A stretch of DNA of 64,000 nt from Rhodocyclaceae bacterium (GCA_006218025.1 VBWA01000022.1:32107-96106), one strand, 5' to 3'. Numbered from the stretch's first letter, positions 32,171-42,474 are shown. Numbers and translations: made by a program. Notes: generated by a model from the letters alone, not told the origin.

Positions 32171-34237
32171 TCAGCCGGTCAGCTTGCGGTAGATCTCGGC
32201 AATTTTTTGCGGCAGCTTTTTCGCGTCGTCGATCACCGAATAGTGCGCCGGGCCGTAGAGCTGCGGCAGGTAGTCGGCGCCGTGGCGGTCGATGGTGACG
32301 CAATAGCTGCGGATGCCCTTTTCGCGCGCTTCGAGAAGCGCATGACGGGTATCCTCGATGCCGTAGCGGCCGCGATATTCGTCGCTAAAGTCGTCCGGGC
32401 GGCCGTCCGAGAGCGTCACCAGCAGCTTGTGGCGCGTGTTCTGCCGCATCAGCAGTCCGGAGAGGTGGCGCACGGCGACGCCCATGCGCGTGTAGTCCTT
32501 GGCTTCGATGCCGGCGATGCGCTGGCGCGTTGCGGCATCGTAGCGGTCGCCGAAACGCTTGATGCGGTAGATGTCGCAGTGCGTGCGCGTCCAGCCGGAA
32601 AAGCCGTAGATGGCGTAGCTGTCGCCCAGCGCCTCGATGGCTTCGCACAGCAGCACCAGCGATTCGCGCTCGGCGTCATTGACCCAGCCCTTGGTCGAGC
32701 CGCTCATGTCGACCATGAACATCACGGCCAGCGAACGCTCGATGCGGCGGCGATGGATGAACAGGCGCGGCGAAGGTTCGGCGCCGCTCTTGCGGTCGGC
32801 GCGCGCCTCGACCTGCGCATCGAGGTCGATTTCCTCGCCGTCGAACTGGCGTTTCAGCGGCTTGTCCTCGCCGCGCAGGGCCTCGAAGCGGCGGCGGATG
32901 CTGCGAATCAGGTGCGCATGGCGAGTGCGCACTTCATCGACCCATTCGGGGTCGCCGGCGCGCGCCTCCATCTCGTACATGTGGCACCAGCCGCGCCGCC
33001 ACGAGGCGCGCCGGTAGTCCCATTCGTCATAGAAGGCATCGGGCTGGGTGGTGACGCCGGGCGCTATCGACTCATCGACGCCATCGACCGGCTGCCACGC
33101 GCCCGGCCCGGCCGGGTGCAAGGCTTCGGGCGGAATCTCGCCGAGATCCTGCATCAGCGACTTGGCCGCCTCGCGCGCCGCGGGCGGCAGCGCAAGCAGG
33201 TCGGCCTGCGGGTCGGGCACCTGCATGTCGCCTTCCGCTGCGAGCGGCGGGTAGTCGGAATTTTCCGCGGCGCCGGCCTTGGTATCCGTCGCCGCGATCA
33301 CGTTGAGGGCGCGGCGCACGACGGCCAGCTCGCGCGTGATGCGTGCGGCGCGCACGCGGCGGGCGGCAACCGGATCGAGCGTTCCGATGTGCGGCAAAGT
33401 CGGCGCTGGCGACACGCCGATTTCCCGCAGCGCCGCCATGCAGGCGAGGCTGTCGGCGACCGTGGCATCAGGTCGCGCCAGCTTCGCCGCGGCAGCCGCC
33501 AGCTCGGCCGGCCACGGCCCGCGCAGGCCGGCGATTTCCAGCGCGAGGCCGGGCAGCTCGACGGCGATGCAGGCTTCGAGGCGCATGGCTTCGAACACGG
33601 CGAACCAGGCCAGCGCACGCTCGCGTTCGGGCCACTGTTCCAGCTCGGGCTCGGGGTCGAGATTGAAGGTGCCGAAGCGCGTTTGCGCCCAGAGCAGCGC
33701 CGCGATGGCCTTGTAGAGACTGCGGTTGCCTGCGGCGTCAGTCGCCGCGTCGAGCCGTTCCGGCAGCCACAGGGTTTCGGTATCAGTCCAGGCTTTCGGG
33801 CCGCTGACCAGCCGCAGCGGCCGGCCATCGAGCGCCTGCAGGAAGCGCGACAAACGGCCCTCGATCGCGCCGAAGGCAATGCTGTCCTGCGAGTGCAGCG
33901 CGCTGGCCTTGTGCGTATCGGCGAATTCGTTCAGGGCCTTGCGGGTGGCGGCGAGGCCGCTGCGGTCATAGGCATCGAGCCCGGCGCGCACCCAGTCGTC
34001 GAGCTGCGCGCCGAGGCCGGCCGCCTGCGTCGAGGCCAGCGATGCGATCAGCCAGCCGAGGTCATCCGAGGTTTGCGCCGCGACGCCGGCCCAGTGCAGT
34101 ACGCGCTCCTGCAGTTCGCGCGGCAGGGCTTCGAGCAACGCGGCCGGCTCCGCCGCGGAACGCTGGCGCAGGGAAAGCAGCAGCAGTTCGTCAAGCCGCG
34201 CTTCGAGTTCGTGAGCGAAGAGCTTGCGTTCGCTCAT
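32171..34237 (-). CDS. NorD/CbbO-family VWA protein
   Basis: 688 aa. The N-terminal and middle regions match NorD/CbbO; the C-terminal von Willebrand A domain has the MIDAS motif DMSGS (MFMVDMSGSTKGW). These proteins work with a NorQ/CbbQ AAA ATPase to activate nitric oxide reductase or Rubisco. The partner ATPase gene is 128 bases upstream, but neither norCB nor cbbLSM is in the window, so the client is undetermined. A dispersed repeat copy near residue 275 is read as GVSPAPTLPH. Confidence 0.85.
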   Translation of the reverse strand: MSERKLFAHELEARLDELLLLSLRQRSAAEPAALLEALPRELQERVLHWAGVAAQTSDDLGWLIASLASTQAAGLGAQLDDWVRAGLDAYDRSGLAATRKALNEFADTHKASALHSQDSIAFGAIEGRLSRFLQALDGRPLRLVSGPKAWTDTETLWLPERLDAATDAAGNRSLYKAIAALLWAQTRFGTFNLDPEPELEQWPERERALAWFAVFEAMRLEACIAVELPGLALEIAGLRGPWPAELAAAAAKLARPDATVADSLACMAALREIGVSPAPTLPHIGTLDPVAARRVRAARITRELAVVRRALNVIAATDTKAGAAENSDYPPLAAEGDMQVPDPQADLLALPPAAREAAKSLMQDLGEIPPEALHPAGPGAWQPVDGVDESIAPGVTTQPDAFYDEWDYRRASWRRGWCHMYEMEARAGDPEWVDEVRTRHAHLIRSIRRRFEALRGEDKPLKRQFDGEEIDLDAQVEARADRKSGAEPSPRLFIHRRRIERSLAVMFMVDMSGSTKGWVNDAERESLVLLCEAIEALGDSYAIYGFSGWTRTHCDIYRIKRFGDRYDAATRQRIAGIEAKDYTRMGVAVRHLSGLLMRQNTRHKLLVTLSDGRPDDFSDEYRGRYGIEDTRHALLEAREKGIRSYCVTIDRHGADYLPQLYGPAHYSVIDDAKKLPQKIAEIYRKLTG
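33396..33423 (+). repeat. dispersed repeat copy inside the norD-type gene
   Basis: CAAAGTCGGCGCTGGCG then ACACGCCGATT; antisense to the gene, read in frame as EIGVSPAPTLP. Confidence 0.85.
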
Positions 34238-34249
34238 GACGGTTCAACT

Positions 34250-34336
34250 TGAAAGTCGCGTCAGCGACTCACGACGCTCCCCTCTCCCCTCCGTGGGAGA
34301 GGGGCTGGGGGAGAGGGAAAACGGGCGTGACTTTCA
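34250..34336. repeat. composite inverted-repeat element between norD- and norQ-type genes
   Basis: Outer arms TGAAAGTC (34250-34257) and GACTTTCA (34329-34336) enclose an inner perfect hairpin CCCCTCTCCC / GGGAGAGGGG (34279-34304) and a further GGGGGAGAGGG. It resembles a REP/MITE-like intergenic element. It lies within the two-gene unit. Confidence 0.6.
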
Positions 34337-34365
34337 TGTTCAGGGGGCATTCAAAGTCATGCCCG

Positions 34366-35217
34366 TTAGAACACTGCCGCTATGAGGTCGTCCAGCGCAT
34401 CGCGCGTATCGGTCTCATCGGCCAGCGGGCGGGCGATCGCGGCGGTGCAGGCGATGGCCGGGCTCATGCCGCCGGCGATCAGTTGCGCGGCATGCACCAA
34501 GAGGCGCGTGCCGGCGCCTTCGTCCAGCCCGGCGCCCTTGAGCTTGCGCGTGAGCCCGCCGAGCTTGACCAGCTTCTGCGCCGTATCGGCATCGACGCCG
34601 CCTTCGTGGGCGACGATGCGCGCTTCGGTCGCGGCTTCGGGGTAGTCGAAATCGAGCGCGACGAAGCGCTGCCGCGTGCTCGGCTTCATTTCCTTGAGCA
34701 CGCTCTGGTAGCCGGGGTTGTAGGAGATCACCAGCATGAAGTCCGGCGGCGCGGTGATGTACTCGCCACGTTTTTCGACCGGGAGCGCGCGGCGCGAATC
34801 GGTGAGCGGATGGATCACCACGGTGGTGTCCTTGCGCGCTTCGACGATCTCGTCGAGATAGCAGATGGCGCCGGCGCGCACGGCGGCGGTGAGCGGCCCG
34901 TCCATCCAGACGGTTTCGTCGCCGACGATCAGGTAGCGGCCGACGAGATCTGCGGTGGTCAGGTCGTCGTGGCAGGCCACAGTGACCAGCGGTCGCTTCA
35001 GGCGCCAGGCCATGTGCTCGACAAAGCGCGTCTTGCCGCAGCCGGTGGGGCCCTTCAGCATCACCGGCAGGCCGCTTTTGGCGGCGGCCGCGAAGACGTC
35101 GAGCTCATCGCCGGTGGCATGGTAGTAGGGCTCGCTGGCGAGGTGCACGAGCGGTGTGGAAGGTGCGTGGACGTCGCCACGGACATCAGTTCGGCTGGTG
35201 GGTTTGGCAGTATTCAT
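34366..35217 (-). CDS. NorQ/CbbQ-family AAA+ ATPase
   Basis: 283 aa MoxR-like ATPase. Walker [11 protein letters not shown], Walker [15 protein letters not shown], sensor VISYNPGYQ, arginine finger region STRQRFVAL, and the C-terminal CbbQ domain. With the VWA protein downstream it forms an activation complex for a metalloenzyme. The strong family conservation does not separate NorQ from CbbQ. Confidence 0.88.
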   Translation of the reverse strand: MNTAKPTSRTDVRGDVHAPSTPLVHLASEPYYHATGDELDVFAAAAKSGLPVMLKGPTGCGKTRFVEHMAWRLKRPLVTVACHDDLTTADLVGRYLIVGDETVWMDGPLTAAVRAGAICYLDEIVEARKDTTVVIHPLTDSRRALPVEKRGEYITAPPDFMLVISYNPGYQSVLKEMKPSTRQRFVALDFDYPEAATEARIVAHEGGVDADTAQKLVKLGGLTRKLKGAGLDEGAGTRLLVHAAQLIAGGMSPAIACTAAIARPLADETDTRDALDDLIAAVF

Positions 35218-35221
35218 ATGA

Positions 35222-36682
35222 CTACTTTTTTGCTTCCCTGGCCAGCTTGGCTTCGTCGGCCATGCGCTTTTTCATCTCGCGCAAACGCGAATCCACCTGC
35301 GATTGTTCGTAGAAATTTCCGTCGCCTGACTTTTGCGCCAGCTCGAGCTGCTCCACCGCACTCGGCACCTGGCCTTGCAGGGCATAGGCTTCAGCCTGGG
35401 CGCGATGCTGCTGCAGACGCTTGCCGAGCACGGAATAGGTCCTCGCCTGCAAGGCATGCATCTTCGGATCGGAGGGGTAGTTCAACAGTTCGTCCTGGGT
35501 GACCTTGATCGCTTCCGCCGGCAGGCGGGCTTCCAGCAGCGCTTCCACCAGGCCGTAGGCGATCGCGCGTTCCTGCGGGAAGCGCGGCTGCGCCGCGCGC
35601 AGGATGCTCACCGCGGTCGCGGCGTCGTCCTGCTTGAGGCGCAGCTGGGCCGCGAGTGTCTCGATCATCGGCGACTGGGTCTTGAGGCGGCGCAGCTCGC
35701 CCACCTCCCGTTCGGCGGCGGCCGGATTGCCGGCGCGCAGCTGCGCCTGTGCCAGGCCATAGCGGATGGCCGCTTCGCTGCCGGCAAAGCTGCGATCCTT
35801 GAGGTGGGTCTGGAATTCGATCACCGCATCGCGCGGGGTACTTTCCTGTGCGCGCAGCTTGGCGCGCACCAGCTGGAACTCGAGCGAATCGGGCACCTGC
35901 TTGTAGGGCCGTCCCTGGATCCGGTTGCCCATGTCGGCCAGACGTTCGGTGGTCAGTGGGTGGGTGCGCAGATAGCCGGGCGCATTGTTTTCATACAGGC
36001 GGCCGGACTTCTGCAGGCGCTCGAAGAAGCTGCTCATGCCGCGAATGTCGAAGTTCGATCTCTCCAGCAGGCGCAGGCCGATGCGGTCCGCCTCGCGTTC
36101 GAAGTCGCGCGAGTAGTTCAGCTGGTTCTGGATCGCGGCGCCCTGCCCGACCATCGCCGCGCCCATGGCCAGATCGGGGCTGCTGCGCGCGGCAAGAATC
36201 GCCACCGCAATCGCCAGGATGCTCGAAATCTGGCCCTGGCCCGACTTGTTGAGCAGGCGCGCCAGATGGTGCTGCGTGACGTGGGAGATTTCGTGCGCCA
36301 GCACCGAGGCGAGTTCCGATTCGGAGACGGCGGCGAGGATCAGCCCGGTATGCACGCCGATGTAACCACCTGGCATGGCGAAGGCATTGAGCGTGGGGTC
36401 GCGCAGCGCAAAAAACTCGAACTCCTGCCGGCCTTCCTCGCTCTGCGAGGAGATCCGGTTGCCGAGCCGGTTGAGGTAGCTGACGACCTCGGGATCGTCG
36501 AGCCAGGCAGGATCGCGGCGAATCTCGAGCATCACCGATTCGCCGATTCGGCGTTCCATCGCGGGCGAGAATTCGGTTTGCGCCGCTTCGCCGAGATCGG
36601 GCAGGCCTTCGGCCACGGAAAGCGGCGCGCAGAGGATGCCGAAGCCCAGGAAGGCCGCGCTGGCAAGCGGATAAAATTTCAT
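35222..36682 (-). CDS. BepA-type M48 metalloprotease with TPR repeats
   Basis: 486 aa. Signal peptide up to about residue 24 ([11 protein letters not shown]), an M48 peptidase domain with the zinc site [10 protein letters not shown] and distal Glu in FEREADRIG, and a C-terminal TPR region. BepA (YfgC) degrades or assists outer-membrane proteins such as LptD in the periplasm. The length fits BepA. The stop is 4 bases before the norQ-type start; moaC is divergent 48 bases away. Confidence 0.88.
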   Translation of the reverse strand: MKFYPLASAAFLGFGILCAPLSVAEGLPDLGEAAQTEFSPAMERRIGESVMLEIRRDPAWLDDPEVVSYLNRLGNRISSQSEEGRQEFEFFALRDPTLNAFAMPGGYIGVHTGLILAAVSESELASVLAHEISHVTQHHLARLLNKSGQGQISSILAIAVAILAARSSPDLAMGAAMVGQGAAIQNQLNYSRDFEREADRIGLRLLERSNFDIRGMSSFFERLQKSGRLYENNAPGYLRTHPLTTERLADMGNRIQGRPYKQVPDSLEFQLVRAKLRAQESTPRDAVIEFQTHLKDRSFAGSEAAIRYGLAQAQLRAGNPAAAEREVGELRRLKTQSPMIETLAAQLRLKQDDAATAVSILRAAQPRFPQERAIAYGLVEALLEARLPAEAIKVTQDELLNYPSDPKMHALQARTYSVLGKRLQQHRAQAEAYALQGQVPSAVEQLELAQKSGDGNFYEQSQVDSRLREMKKRMADEAKLAREAKK

Positions 36683-36730
36683 ACCGCTATGATAGCGGCT
36701 TCACCAAAACGAGTTGTGACAGCATATTTC

Positions 36731-37267
36731 ATGAAGCCACCTCCGAAGTCATCCCTCAAGCGATCCCGCAAGCTCCCCGCTGCGTCGCTGACCCATTTCG
36801 ACGCCGCCGGCCAGGCCCACATGGTCGATGTCGGCGCCAAGGCGGAAACCAGCCGCGTGGCGCGCGCGCGCGGCCACATCCGCATGGCGCCCGCCACCTT
36901 CGCCCTGATCCAGGGCGGATCGGCGAAAAAGGGCGATGTGCTCGGCATCGCGCGCATCGCGGCAATCCAGGCGAGCAAGCGCACGTCCGAGCTGATCCCG
37001 CTGTGTCATCCGATTGCGCTGACCCGCGTCGCCGCCGAACTGACGCTGGACGCCAGCCGCCATCGCGTGACAATCGAGGTCACGGCGGAAACCTTCGGCC
37101 GCACCGGCGTCGAGATGGAGGCGCTGACCGCCGTCTCGGTCGGCCTGCTGACCATCTATGACATGTGCAAAGCCGCCGACCGCGGCATGATCATCGAAGA
37201 CATTCGCCTGCTGGAAAAGGCCGGCGGCAAATCAGGACACTGGCTGGCAGATGCGGACTGCAAATGA
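36731..37267 (+). CDS. moaC: cyclic pyranopterin monophosphate synthase MoaC
   Basis: 178 aa. Converts the MoaA product to cPMP in molybdenum cofactor synthesis, needed by NasA. Conserved [16 protein letters not shown] and [26 protein letters not shown] (catalytic Asp and Lys). The ~19-residue basic N-terminal extension [14 protein letters not shown] is unusual. The stop overlaps ctaA by 4 bases. Confidence 0.95.
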   Translation: MKPPPKSSLKRSRKLPAASLTHFDAAGQAHMVDVGAKAETSRVARARGHIRMAPATFALIQGGSAKKGDVLGIARIAAIQASKRTSELIPLCHPIALTRVAAELTLDASRHRVTIEVTAETFGRTGVEMEALTAVSVGLLTIYDMCKAADRGMIIEDIRLLEKAGGKSGHWLADADCK

Positions 37268-38292
37268 AGACTGATAACCAACAACGCGCCGTGGCGTGGT
37301 GGCTGTTCGCCTGCTGCGCCATGGTTTTCCTGACCATGGTGATCGGCGGCGTGACGCGCCTCACGCACTCGGGCCTGTCGATCGTCGAATGGAAGCCCCT
37401 GATCGGCGCCCTGCCGCCGCTTTCCCACGCCGACTGGCTCGAACTCTTCGCCAAGTACCAGCAGACGCCGGAGTTCATCAAGCGCAATCACGACATGACG
37501 CTCGACGGCTTCCAGTTCATCTTCTGGTGGGAATGGGCGCATCGCCTGATTGGCCGCAGCATCGGCGTGGTCTTCTTCCTGCCCTATGTCTGGTTCCTGA
37601 TGCGCGGCCAGTTGCGCGGCGCGCTGGCGGCCAAGGTGTTCGGCTTCTTCATTCTCGGCGGCCTGCAGGGCGCGATGGGCTGGTACATGGTCAAGAGCGG
37701 GCTGGTCGACGATCCGCGCGTGTCGCAATACCGGCTGGCGGCGCACCTCGGGCTGGCGTTCATACTTTTCGGCCTGATGGGCTGGACCGGACTCGGCATG
37801 TTGCAGCCGCGCAAGGCCTCGGGCGCCGTAGTGCCAGCGCCGACTCTTAGCCAGCGCCTCGGCAACTGGCTGGTGGTGCTGGTGTTCATCATGGTGCTCT
37901 CGGGCGCGCTGGTGGCCGGCATCCACGCCGGGCTGGCCTACAACACCTTCCCGCTGATGAACGGCGACTTCGTCCCGCCCGAGATTTTCATGATCGAACC
38001 CTTGTGGCTGAACTTCTTCACCAACATGGCCACCGTGCAGTTCGACCACCGCATGATCGCCTGGGCGTTGATGGCGCTGATTCCGTGGTTTTCCTGGCGC
38101 ATCTGGAACGAAACGCCGGAGGCGCGACCGGCCGCTTTGCTGCTCACGCTCTGGCTGGCGGTGCAAGTGAGCCTCGGCATCGCCACGCTGCTGCTGCAGG
38201 TCCCGGTGGCGCTGGCCGCCACGCATCAGGCCGGGGCGATGGTGCTGTTCGGCTTGCTGATCTGGGCGAATCACGCCATTCGCAGGGCGTGA
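37264..38292 (+). CDS. ctaA: heme A synthase (CtaA/COX15)
   Basis: 342 aa, eight TM segments in two four-helix halves. It oxidises heme O to heme A for aa3-type cytochrome oxidase. Conserved histidines are in [51 protein letters not shown] and [10 protein letters not shown]. The central loop between halves carries a dispersed repeat copy read as [10 protein letters not shown]. Translationally coupled to moaC, an unusual partner. Confidence 0.95.
   Translation: MKTDNQQRAVAWWLFACCAMVFLTMVIGGVTRLTHSGLSIVEWKPLIGALPPLSHADWLELFAKYQQTPEFIKRNHDMTLDGFQFIFWWEWAHRLIGRSIGVVFFLPYVWFLMRGQLRGALAAKVFGFFILGGLQGAMGWYMVKSGLVDDPRVSQYRLAAHLGLAFILFGLMGWTGLGMLQPRKASGAVVPAPTLSQRLGNWLVVLVFIMVLSGALVAGIHAGLAYNTFPLMNGDFVPPEIFMIEPLWLNFFTNMATVQFDHRMIAWALMALIPWFSWRIWNETPEARPAALLLTLWLAVQVSLGIATLLLQVPVALAATHQAGAMVLFGLLIWANHAIRRA
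37823..37847 (-). repeat. dispersed repeat copy inside ctaA
   Basis: Reverse-orientation copy, read in frame as [10 protein letters not shown] in the loop joining the two halves of the membrane protein. Confidence 0.8.
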
Positions 38293-38300
38293 GCCAGGGC

Positions 38301-38846
38301 CTACTCGTAGCGAACCTCGATGATGTCGATTTCGCGCAGGCCGCCGGGGCTGTCGAAGCGCACCGTGTCGCCTTCGCGCGCCTTGAGCAGGGCGCGCGCC
38401 AGCGGCGAAATCCAGCTGATGCGGCCTTCCATGGCATTGGCCTCGTCGATGCCGACGATCTGGTAGGTCGCTTCGGCGCCGTCGGCGTCGCAAACGGTAA
38501 CGGTGGCGGCGAAAAAAACCTGGTCGCAGTTGCGCTGATCCGCCGGGTCGACGATCACCGCCGAGTCCAGCCGCTTGGCCAGAAAACGAATGCGCCGGTC
38601 GATCTCGCGCAGCCGCTTCTTGCCGTAGATGTAGTCGCCGTTTTCCGAGCGGTCGCCATTGCCCGCCGCCCACGAAACCACCTGCACCATGGCCGGACGC
38701 TCGACCTTGACCAGATGCTCGAATTCCGCGCGAATCTGGGCATGACCGCGCACCGTCATGTAGTTTTTGGTACCGGCGGGAATCTGCGACTCGGGCGCTT
38801 CTTCCTCGTCCTCGTCATCCGATTCTTTGACAAAAGCCTTGTTCAC
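38301..38846 (-). CDS. greB: transcription elongation factor GreB
   Basis: 181 aa. A GTG start gives NKAFVKESDDEDEEE, the usual GreB N-terminus with an acidic stretch. N-terminal coiled coil with RSENGDYIYGKKRLREIDRRI and the C-terminal FKBP-like domain ISPLARALLKAREGDTVRF. It rescues backtracked RNA polymerase by stimulating transcript cleavage. No clear ribosome site was seen. Convergent to ctaA. Confidence 0.93.
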   Translation of the reverse strand: MNKAFVKESDDEDEEEAPESQIPAGTKNYMTVRGHAQIRAEFEHLVKVERPAMVQVVSWAAGNGDRSENGDYIYGKKRLREIDRRIRFLAKRLDSAVIVDPADQRNCDQVFFAATVTVCDADGAEATYQIVGIDEANAMEGRISWISPLARALLKAREGDTVRFDSPGGLREIDIIEVRYE

Positions 38847-38889
38847 GTGATGGAAATAGCCGACAAAATTAAATGTTAACATCCAAAGC

Positions 38890-40113
38890 ATGACAAATCC
38901 CGCCACGCCGCTGCCGCAACGCCCGCTCGCCACCGTGCTCGTCTACGCGGCCCTGATCGTCTGCGTGGCGATGGGCATCCGCCATACCTTCGGCCTGTTC
39001 CTGACGCCGATGAGCATGGAGCACCAGTGGAGCCGCGAAGTCTTCTCCTTCGCCCTGGCGCTGCAGAACCTGATGTGGGGCGCCTCGCAGCCCTTCGCCG
39101 GCTGGCTCGCCGACCGCTACGGCGCACGCCGCGTGCTGTGGAGTGCCAGCGTGCTCTATGCGCTGGGCCTGCTCGGCATGGCCTACGCCGCCACCGGCAC
39201 CGGGCTCGCGGCCACGGCCGGCCTGATGATCGGCGCGGCGCAAAGCGGCTGCACCTACAGCGTGGTGTTCGCCGCGATGGGCAAGCTGGTGCCCGAAGCC
39301 AAGCGCGGCTGGGCGATGGGCGTGGTCGCCGCGGCCGGTTCCTTCGGCCAGTTCCTGATGATCCCGGTCGCCTCGGGCCTGATCGGCGGGCTGGGCTGGT
39401 TCGGCACGCTGCTGGTGTTCGCCGCCGGCGCCTTCCTGATCATTCCGCTGGGCGGCGCGCTGACCAAGGGCCTGGTCGCAGGCGCCTCCGGCCACGGCCA
39501 GACCGCGCGCGAGGCGCTGGGCGAAGCCATGAGCGAGAAAAGCTTCGTGCTGCTGATCGCCGGCTACTTCGTCTGCGGCTTTCAGGTGGTGTTCATCGGC
39601 GTGCATTTCCCGACCTACCTGATCGACAAGGGCATGGGCGCCAGCGTCGGCATGACGGCCCTGGCCCTGATCGGCCTGTTCAATGTGTTCGGCAGCTACA
39701 CCGCGGGACACCTGGGCGGCCGCTGGCCCAAGCGCCACGTGCTGGCAGGCATCTACGCCGCGCGCAGCGTGGTCATCTCGCTCTTCCTCTGGGCGCCGCT
39801 GACGGCCGCCAGCGTCTATCTGTTCTCGGCGGCCATGGGCCTGCTGTGGCTGTCCACCGTGCCGCTGACCAACGCGATTGTCGCCCAGGTCTTCGGCGTG
39901 CGTTATCTGGGCATGCTGTCCGGGCTGGTGTTTTTCAGCCACCAGGTCGGCAGCTTCCTCGGCGTCTGGCTCGGCGGGCTGCTGTTCGATGCCACCGGCG
40001 CCTACGACACGGTATGGGGCATCTGCATCCTGCTCGGGGTGCTGTCGGCCCTGATCCACCTGCCGATCGACGAGCGCAGCCTGGAATCGCGGCGCCTGGC
40101 GGCAGCCGCTTAA
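38890..40113 (+). CDS. MFS transporter
   Basis: 407 aa, 12 TM segments. Motif A-like sequence GWLADRYGARRVLW between TM2 and TM3 and a partial second copy in the C-terminal half. Similarity is to monocarboxylate/oxalate-type carriers. Substrate cannot be assigned. It is divergent from greB and stands alone. Confidence 0.88.
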   Translation: MTNPATPLPQRPLATVLVYAALIVCVAMGIRHTFGLFLTPMSMEHQWSREVFSFALALQNLMWGASQPFAGWLADRYGARRVLWSASVLYALGLLGMAYAATGTGLAATAGLMIGAAQSGCTYSVVFAAMGKLVPEAKRGWAMGVVAAAGSFGQFLMIPVASGLIGGLGWFGTLLVFAAGAFLIIPLGGALTKGLVAGASGHGQTAREALGEAMSEKSFVLLIAGYFVCGFQVVFIGVHFPTYLIDKGMGASVGMTALALIGLFNVFGSYTAGHLGGRWPKRHVLAGIYAARSVVISLFLWAPLTAASVYLFSAAMGLLWLSTVPLTNAIVAQVFGVRYLGMLSGLVFFSHQVGSFLGVWLGGLLFDATGAYDTVWGICILLGVLSALIHLPIDERSLESRRLAAAA

Positions 40114-40280
40114 ACCTTCCGGACCGCCTCCACCGCGCCGATCTGCGGGGTGATTTGGCCGCAATTCGGAACACGGTCCGCCTACCCCTCCGAGCGCCGG
40201 GGCGGCCGGACAGAAATAGCCAATTATCCTGCCGCAGCTTGCCGCAACAAGCCTGCCGCAGGATGGCTAGGATGCTCCGG

Positions 40281-40634
40281 ATGCCTTCCCAAATCGAACT
40301 CTACGAAGAAATGAGCCTGCTTTCGTCGCGCATGGTCGCGGCGGCGCGCGCCAGCGCGTGGGACAGCCTGAAGGAGCTCGAACAACGGATCGCCGGCTTG
40401 CGCAGCCGCTTGCCGACGGTTGTCGATGACAGCAATGTGCCGGCCACCGACCTGGCGCGCAAGCACAGCCTGATTCAGCGCATCCTCGACGACGACGCCG
40501 AAGTGCGGCGCCACACCGAACCCTGGATGGAGCAACTGTGCCAGCTCCTCAGCGACAGCGCGCGTCGCCGCGACATCCTGAAGGCCTACGCCGCCAGCGT
40601 CGGCAGGTGCTCTCCCGAGAGCCGCAGTCCGTAG
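40281..40634 (+). CDS. fliT: FliT-like flagellar chaperone
   Basis: 117 aa all-helical protein (YEEMSLLSSRMVAAARASAWDSLKELEQRIAGL...HSLIQRILDDDAEVRRHTEPWMEQLCQLL) fitting FliT, the chaperone of the filament cap FliD, which in other bacteria also binds FlhDC. AGGA lies 8 bases before this ATG; ATGs at 40263 and 40272 are alternatives. flhDC lies 2 kb away on the other strand; no fliD or fliS is present. Confidence 0.7.
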   Translation: MPSQIELYEEMSLLSSRMVAAARASAWDSLKELEQRIAGLRSRLPTVVDDSNVPATDLARKHSLIQRILDDDAEVRRHTEPWMEQLCQLLSDSARRRDILKAYAASVGRCSPESRSP

Positions 40635-40641
40635 CCCCGCG

Positions 40642-40667
40642 GCGCCGTACCGCCAGCGCCGACTTTC
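40642..40667 (-). repeat. dispersed repeat copy between fliT and the M48 gene
   Basis: Reverse-orientation copy (GCGCCGTACCGCCAGCGCC then GACTTT on the plus strand), 8 bases after the fliT stop and touching the 3' end of the M48 gene. Confidence 0.85.
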
Positions 40668-40669
40668 CG

Positions 40670-41464
40670 TCAACCCGCCTTGCGCGCCGCCAGATAGAGC
40701 GGCATGACCTGCGGCAGGTGCTTCTCGATTTCCTTGATGCGCTGATCGCCCGCCGGGTGGGTCGAGAGGAATTCCAGCGGCGCCCTGTTGTTGGCGGCCG
40801 CCATCTTCTGCCACAGCGTGACCGCGGCGCGCGGATCGAAACCCGCCCGGGCGGCCAGATCGAGGCCGACCACGTCGGCTTCGGATTCATCGTTGCGCGA
40901 AAACTTGAGCGTCAGCAGATTGCCGCCGAGCTGGAAGGCTCCGGAATAGCGGCCACCGCCGACCAGTTCGCCGAGCAGGCTGGCGCCCAGCTGGGTGATC
41001 TGGCTCTTCGCCATGCGTTCGCGGGCGTGCTCGCGCAGGGCGTGGGCGATTTCGTGGCCCATCACCATCGCCGCCTCGTCGTCGGTCAGCTTGAGCGTGT
41101 CGAGAATCCCGCTGTAGAAGGCGATCTTGCCTCCGGGCATGCAGAAGGCATTGATCTGCTTCGAGCCGATCAGGTTGACCTCCCATTGCCACTGGCGGGC
41201 GCGGGGATTGAAGCGCTCGACGAAGGGAATCATGCGCGCGGCGATCGCGCGCAGCCGCCGCACCTGCGGATGATCGTCGGGCCCCAGCGCATGCTTTGCG
41301 GCGGCCTGACTCTTGAGCTGCGAATACTGCTGCGCCGCCTGGTTTTCGATCGCGCCGGCCGGCACCAGATTGCGCACGCTGGAAGGCTTGCCGACGTCGA
41401 CGCCGTCCGCCAGCGCCGGCAATCCAGCCACGAACAGCGCCAGGACGATCAGCGCGCGCAACAA
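40670..41464 (-). CDS. LoiP-like M48 metallopeptidase
   Basis: 264 aa. Signal peptide MLRALIVLALFVAGLPALA, then an M48 domain with the zinc motif HEIAHALREHAR and distal Glu in RNDESEADVVGLDLA, ending with STHPAGDQRIKEIE. No TPR region, in contrast to the BepA-like gene at 35222. A periplasmic protein-quality-control role is likely. The stop of rdgC upstream is 1 base away. Confidence 0.9.
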   Translation of the reverse strand: MLRALIVLALFVAGLPALADGVDVGKPSSVRNLVPAGAIENQAAQQYSQLKSQAAAKHALGPDDHPQVRRLRAIAARMIPFVERFNPRARQWQWEVNLIGSKQINAFCMPGGKIAFYSGILDTLKLTDDEAAMVMGHEIAHALREHARERMAKSQITQLGASLLGELVGGGRYSGAFQLGGNLLTLKFSRNDESEADVVGLDLAARAGFDPRAAVTLWQKMAAANNRAPLEFLSTHPAGDQRIKEIEKHLPQVMPLYLAARKAG

Positions 41465-41465
41465 T

Positions 41466-42365
41466 CTATTCGCCTTCGCCGCCCAGGACGTCGAGCAGTT
41501 GCGCCAGCAGTTGCGCCAGTTCGCCGCACATCAGCGTGAAATCGGCCGCAAACAGATCGTCGGCGTTCTCCGCCTGACGCTCGGCATCCTCCTTCAGCAA
41601 ATCGAGGAAGGCCAATTTCTTGATCTGCAACTGCTCGGTCAGCACGAAGGAAATGCGATCGTTCCAGGTCAGCGCCAGGCGCGTCGCCGACTTGCCGCCG
41701 GCGATGTGGGCGCGCACCTCGTCGCTGTCGAGGTTGTGCCGCACGTAGCGCACGGCGGCGCGCTCTTCGGCCGCGGCGCGCAGTTCGCAATCGCGGTCGA
41801 TGCTGAAACTGCCCGGGGCCTCGCCCGCCGCCAGCCACTGCGTCATCGCCGTGGACGGCGCCAGCTGGGTCTTGATCAGGGTCACCGGCAGCTCGCCGAG
41901 CGACAGCTTGAGATGCTCCATGACTTCATCGGCGCGGGCGCTCGACGAGGCGTCGACCAGCAGCCAGCGATTGACCGGATCGATCCAGACGTAGGTCAGG
42001 CCGCGTTTGGCGAAGGCGCGCGGCAGCAGCTCGGCCTCCATCAGTTCGACGACTTCGCGCACCTGCTTGCGCCCCGGCTTGTAGCCCTGGGCCGCCTCGA
42101 TTTCGATCAGCTTGGCCTGCGCGTACTGGCGCACGACCGAGGCCGGCAGCAGCTTTTGCTCGACGCCCAAGGCGATGAGCTGCTGGCGCTCCATGCTGAA
42201 AACCAGATCCCCCTCTTCGCCGCGTGGCGGCACCCAGCCGCGCGCCACGCGATCGCTCGCGCTGCAGCCATGGAAAAGGCCCTTTTGCAGGGCTTCCGAC
42301 AGGGACTCGGTGCTGTAGGCCCACTCGGAAGTGAGCCGGAAAATCTGAAGATTGCGGAACCACAT
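41466..42365 (-). CDS. rdgC: recombination-associated protein RdgC
   Basis: 299 aa, full length. MWFRNLQIFRLTSEW start, GWVPPRGEEGDLVF, KPGRKQVREVVELMEAELLPRAF, and IDPVNRWLLVDASSSARADEV are family hallmarks. RdgC forms a ring around DNA and limits RecA loading. Directly upstream of the LoiP-like gene. Confidence 0.95.
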   Translation of the reverse strand: MWFRNLQIFRLTSEWAYSTESLSEALQKGLFHGCSASDRVARGWVPPRGEEGDLVFSMERQQLIALGVEQKLLPASVVRQYAQAKLIEIEAAQGYKPGRKQVREVVELMEAELLPRAFAKRGLTYVWIDPVNRWLLVDASSSARADEVMEHLKLSLGELPVTLIKTQLAPSTAMTQWLAAGEAPGSFSIDRDCELRAAAEERAAVRYVRHNLDSDEVRAHIAGGKSATRLALTWNDRISFVLTEQLQIKKLAFLDLLKEDAERQAENADDLFAADFTLMCGELAQLLAQLLDVLGGEGE

Positions 42366-42474
42366 AAGAGGGACGATCTACCTTTCCGGGAATGAAATGC
42401 CTGCTTCGCTCCAAGGCGAAGCGGCCTGAATTGTAATCACAATGGCAGGCGGAGGGCTCGCGACATCAGGAATC

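Noticed and set aside
41401..41425. Possible dispersed repeat copy in the LoiP-like signal peptide region
   Set aside because: Needs a one-base deletion and further mismatches to align; too weak.
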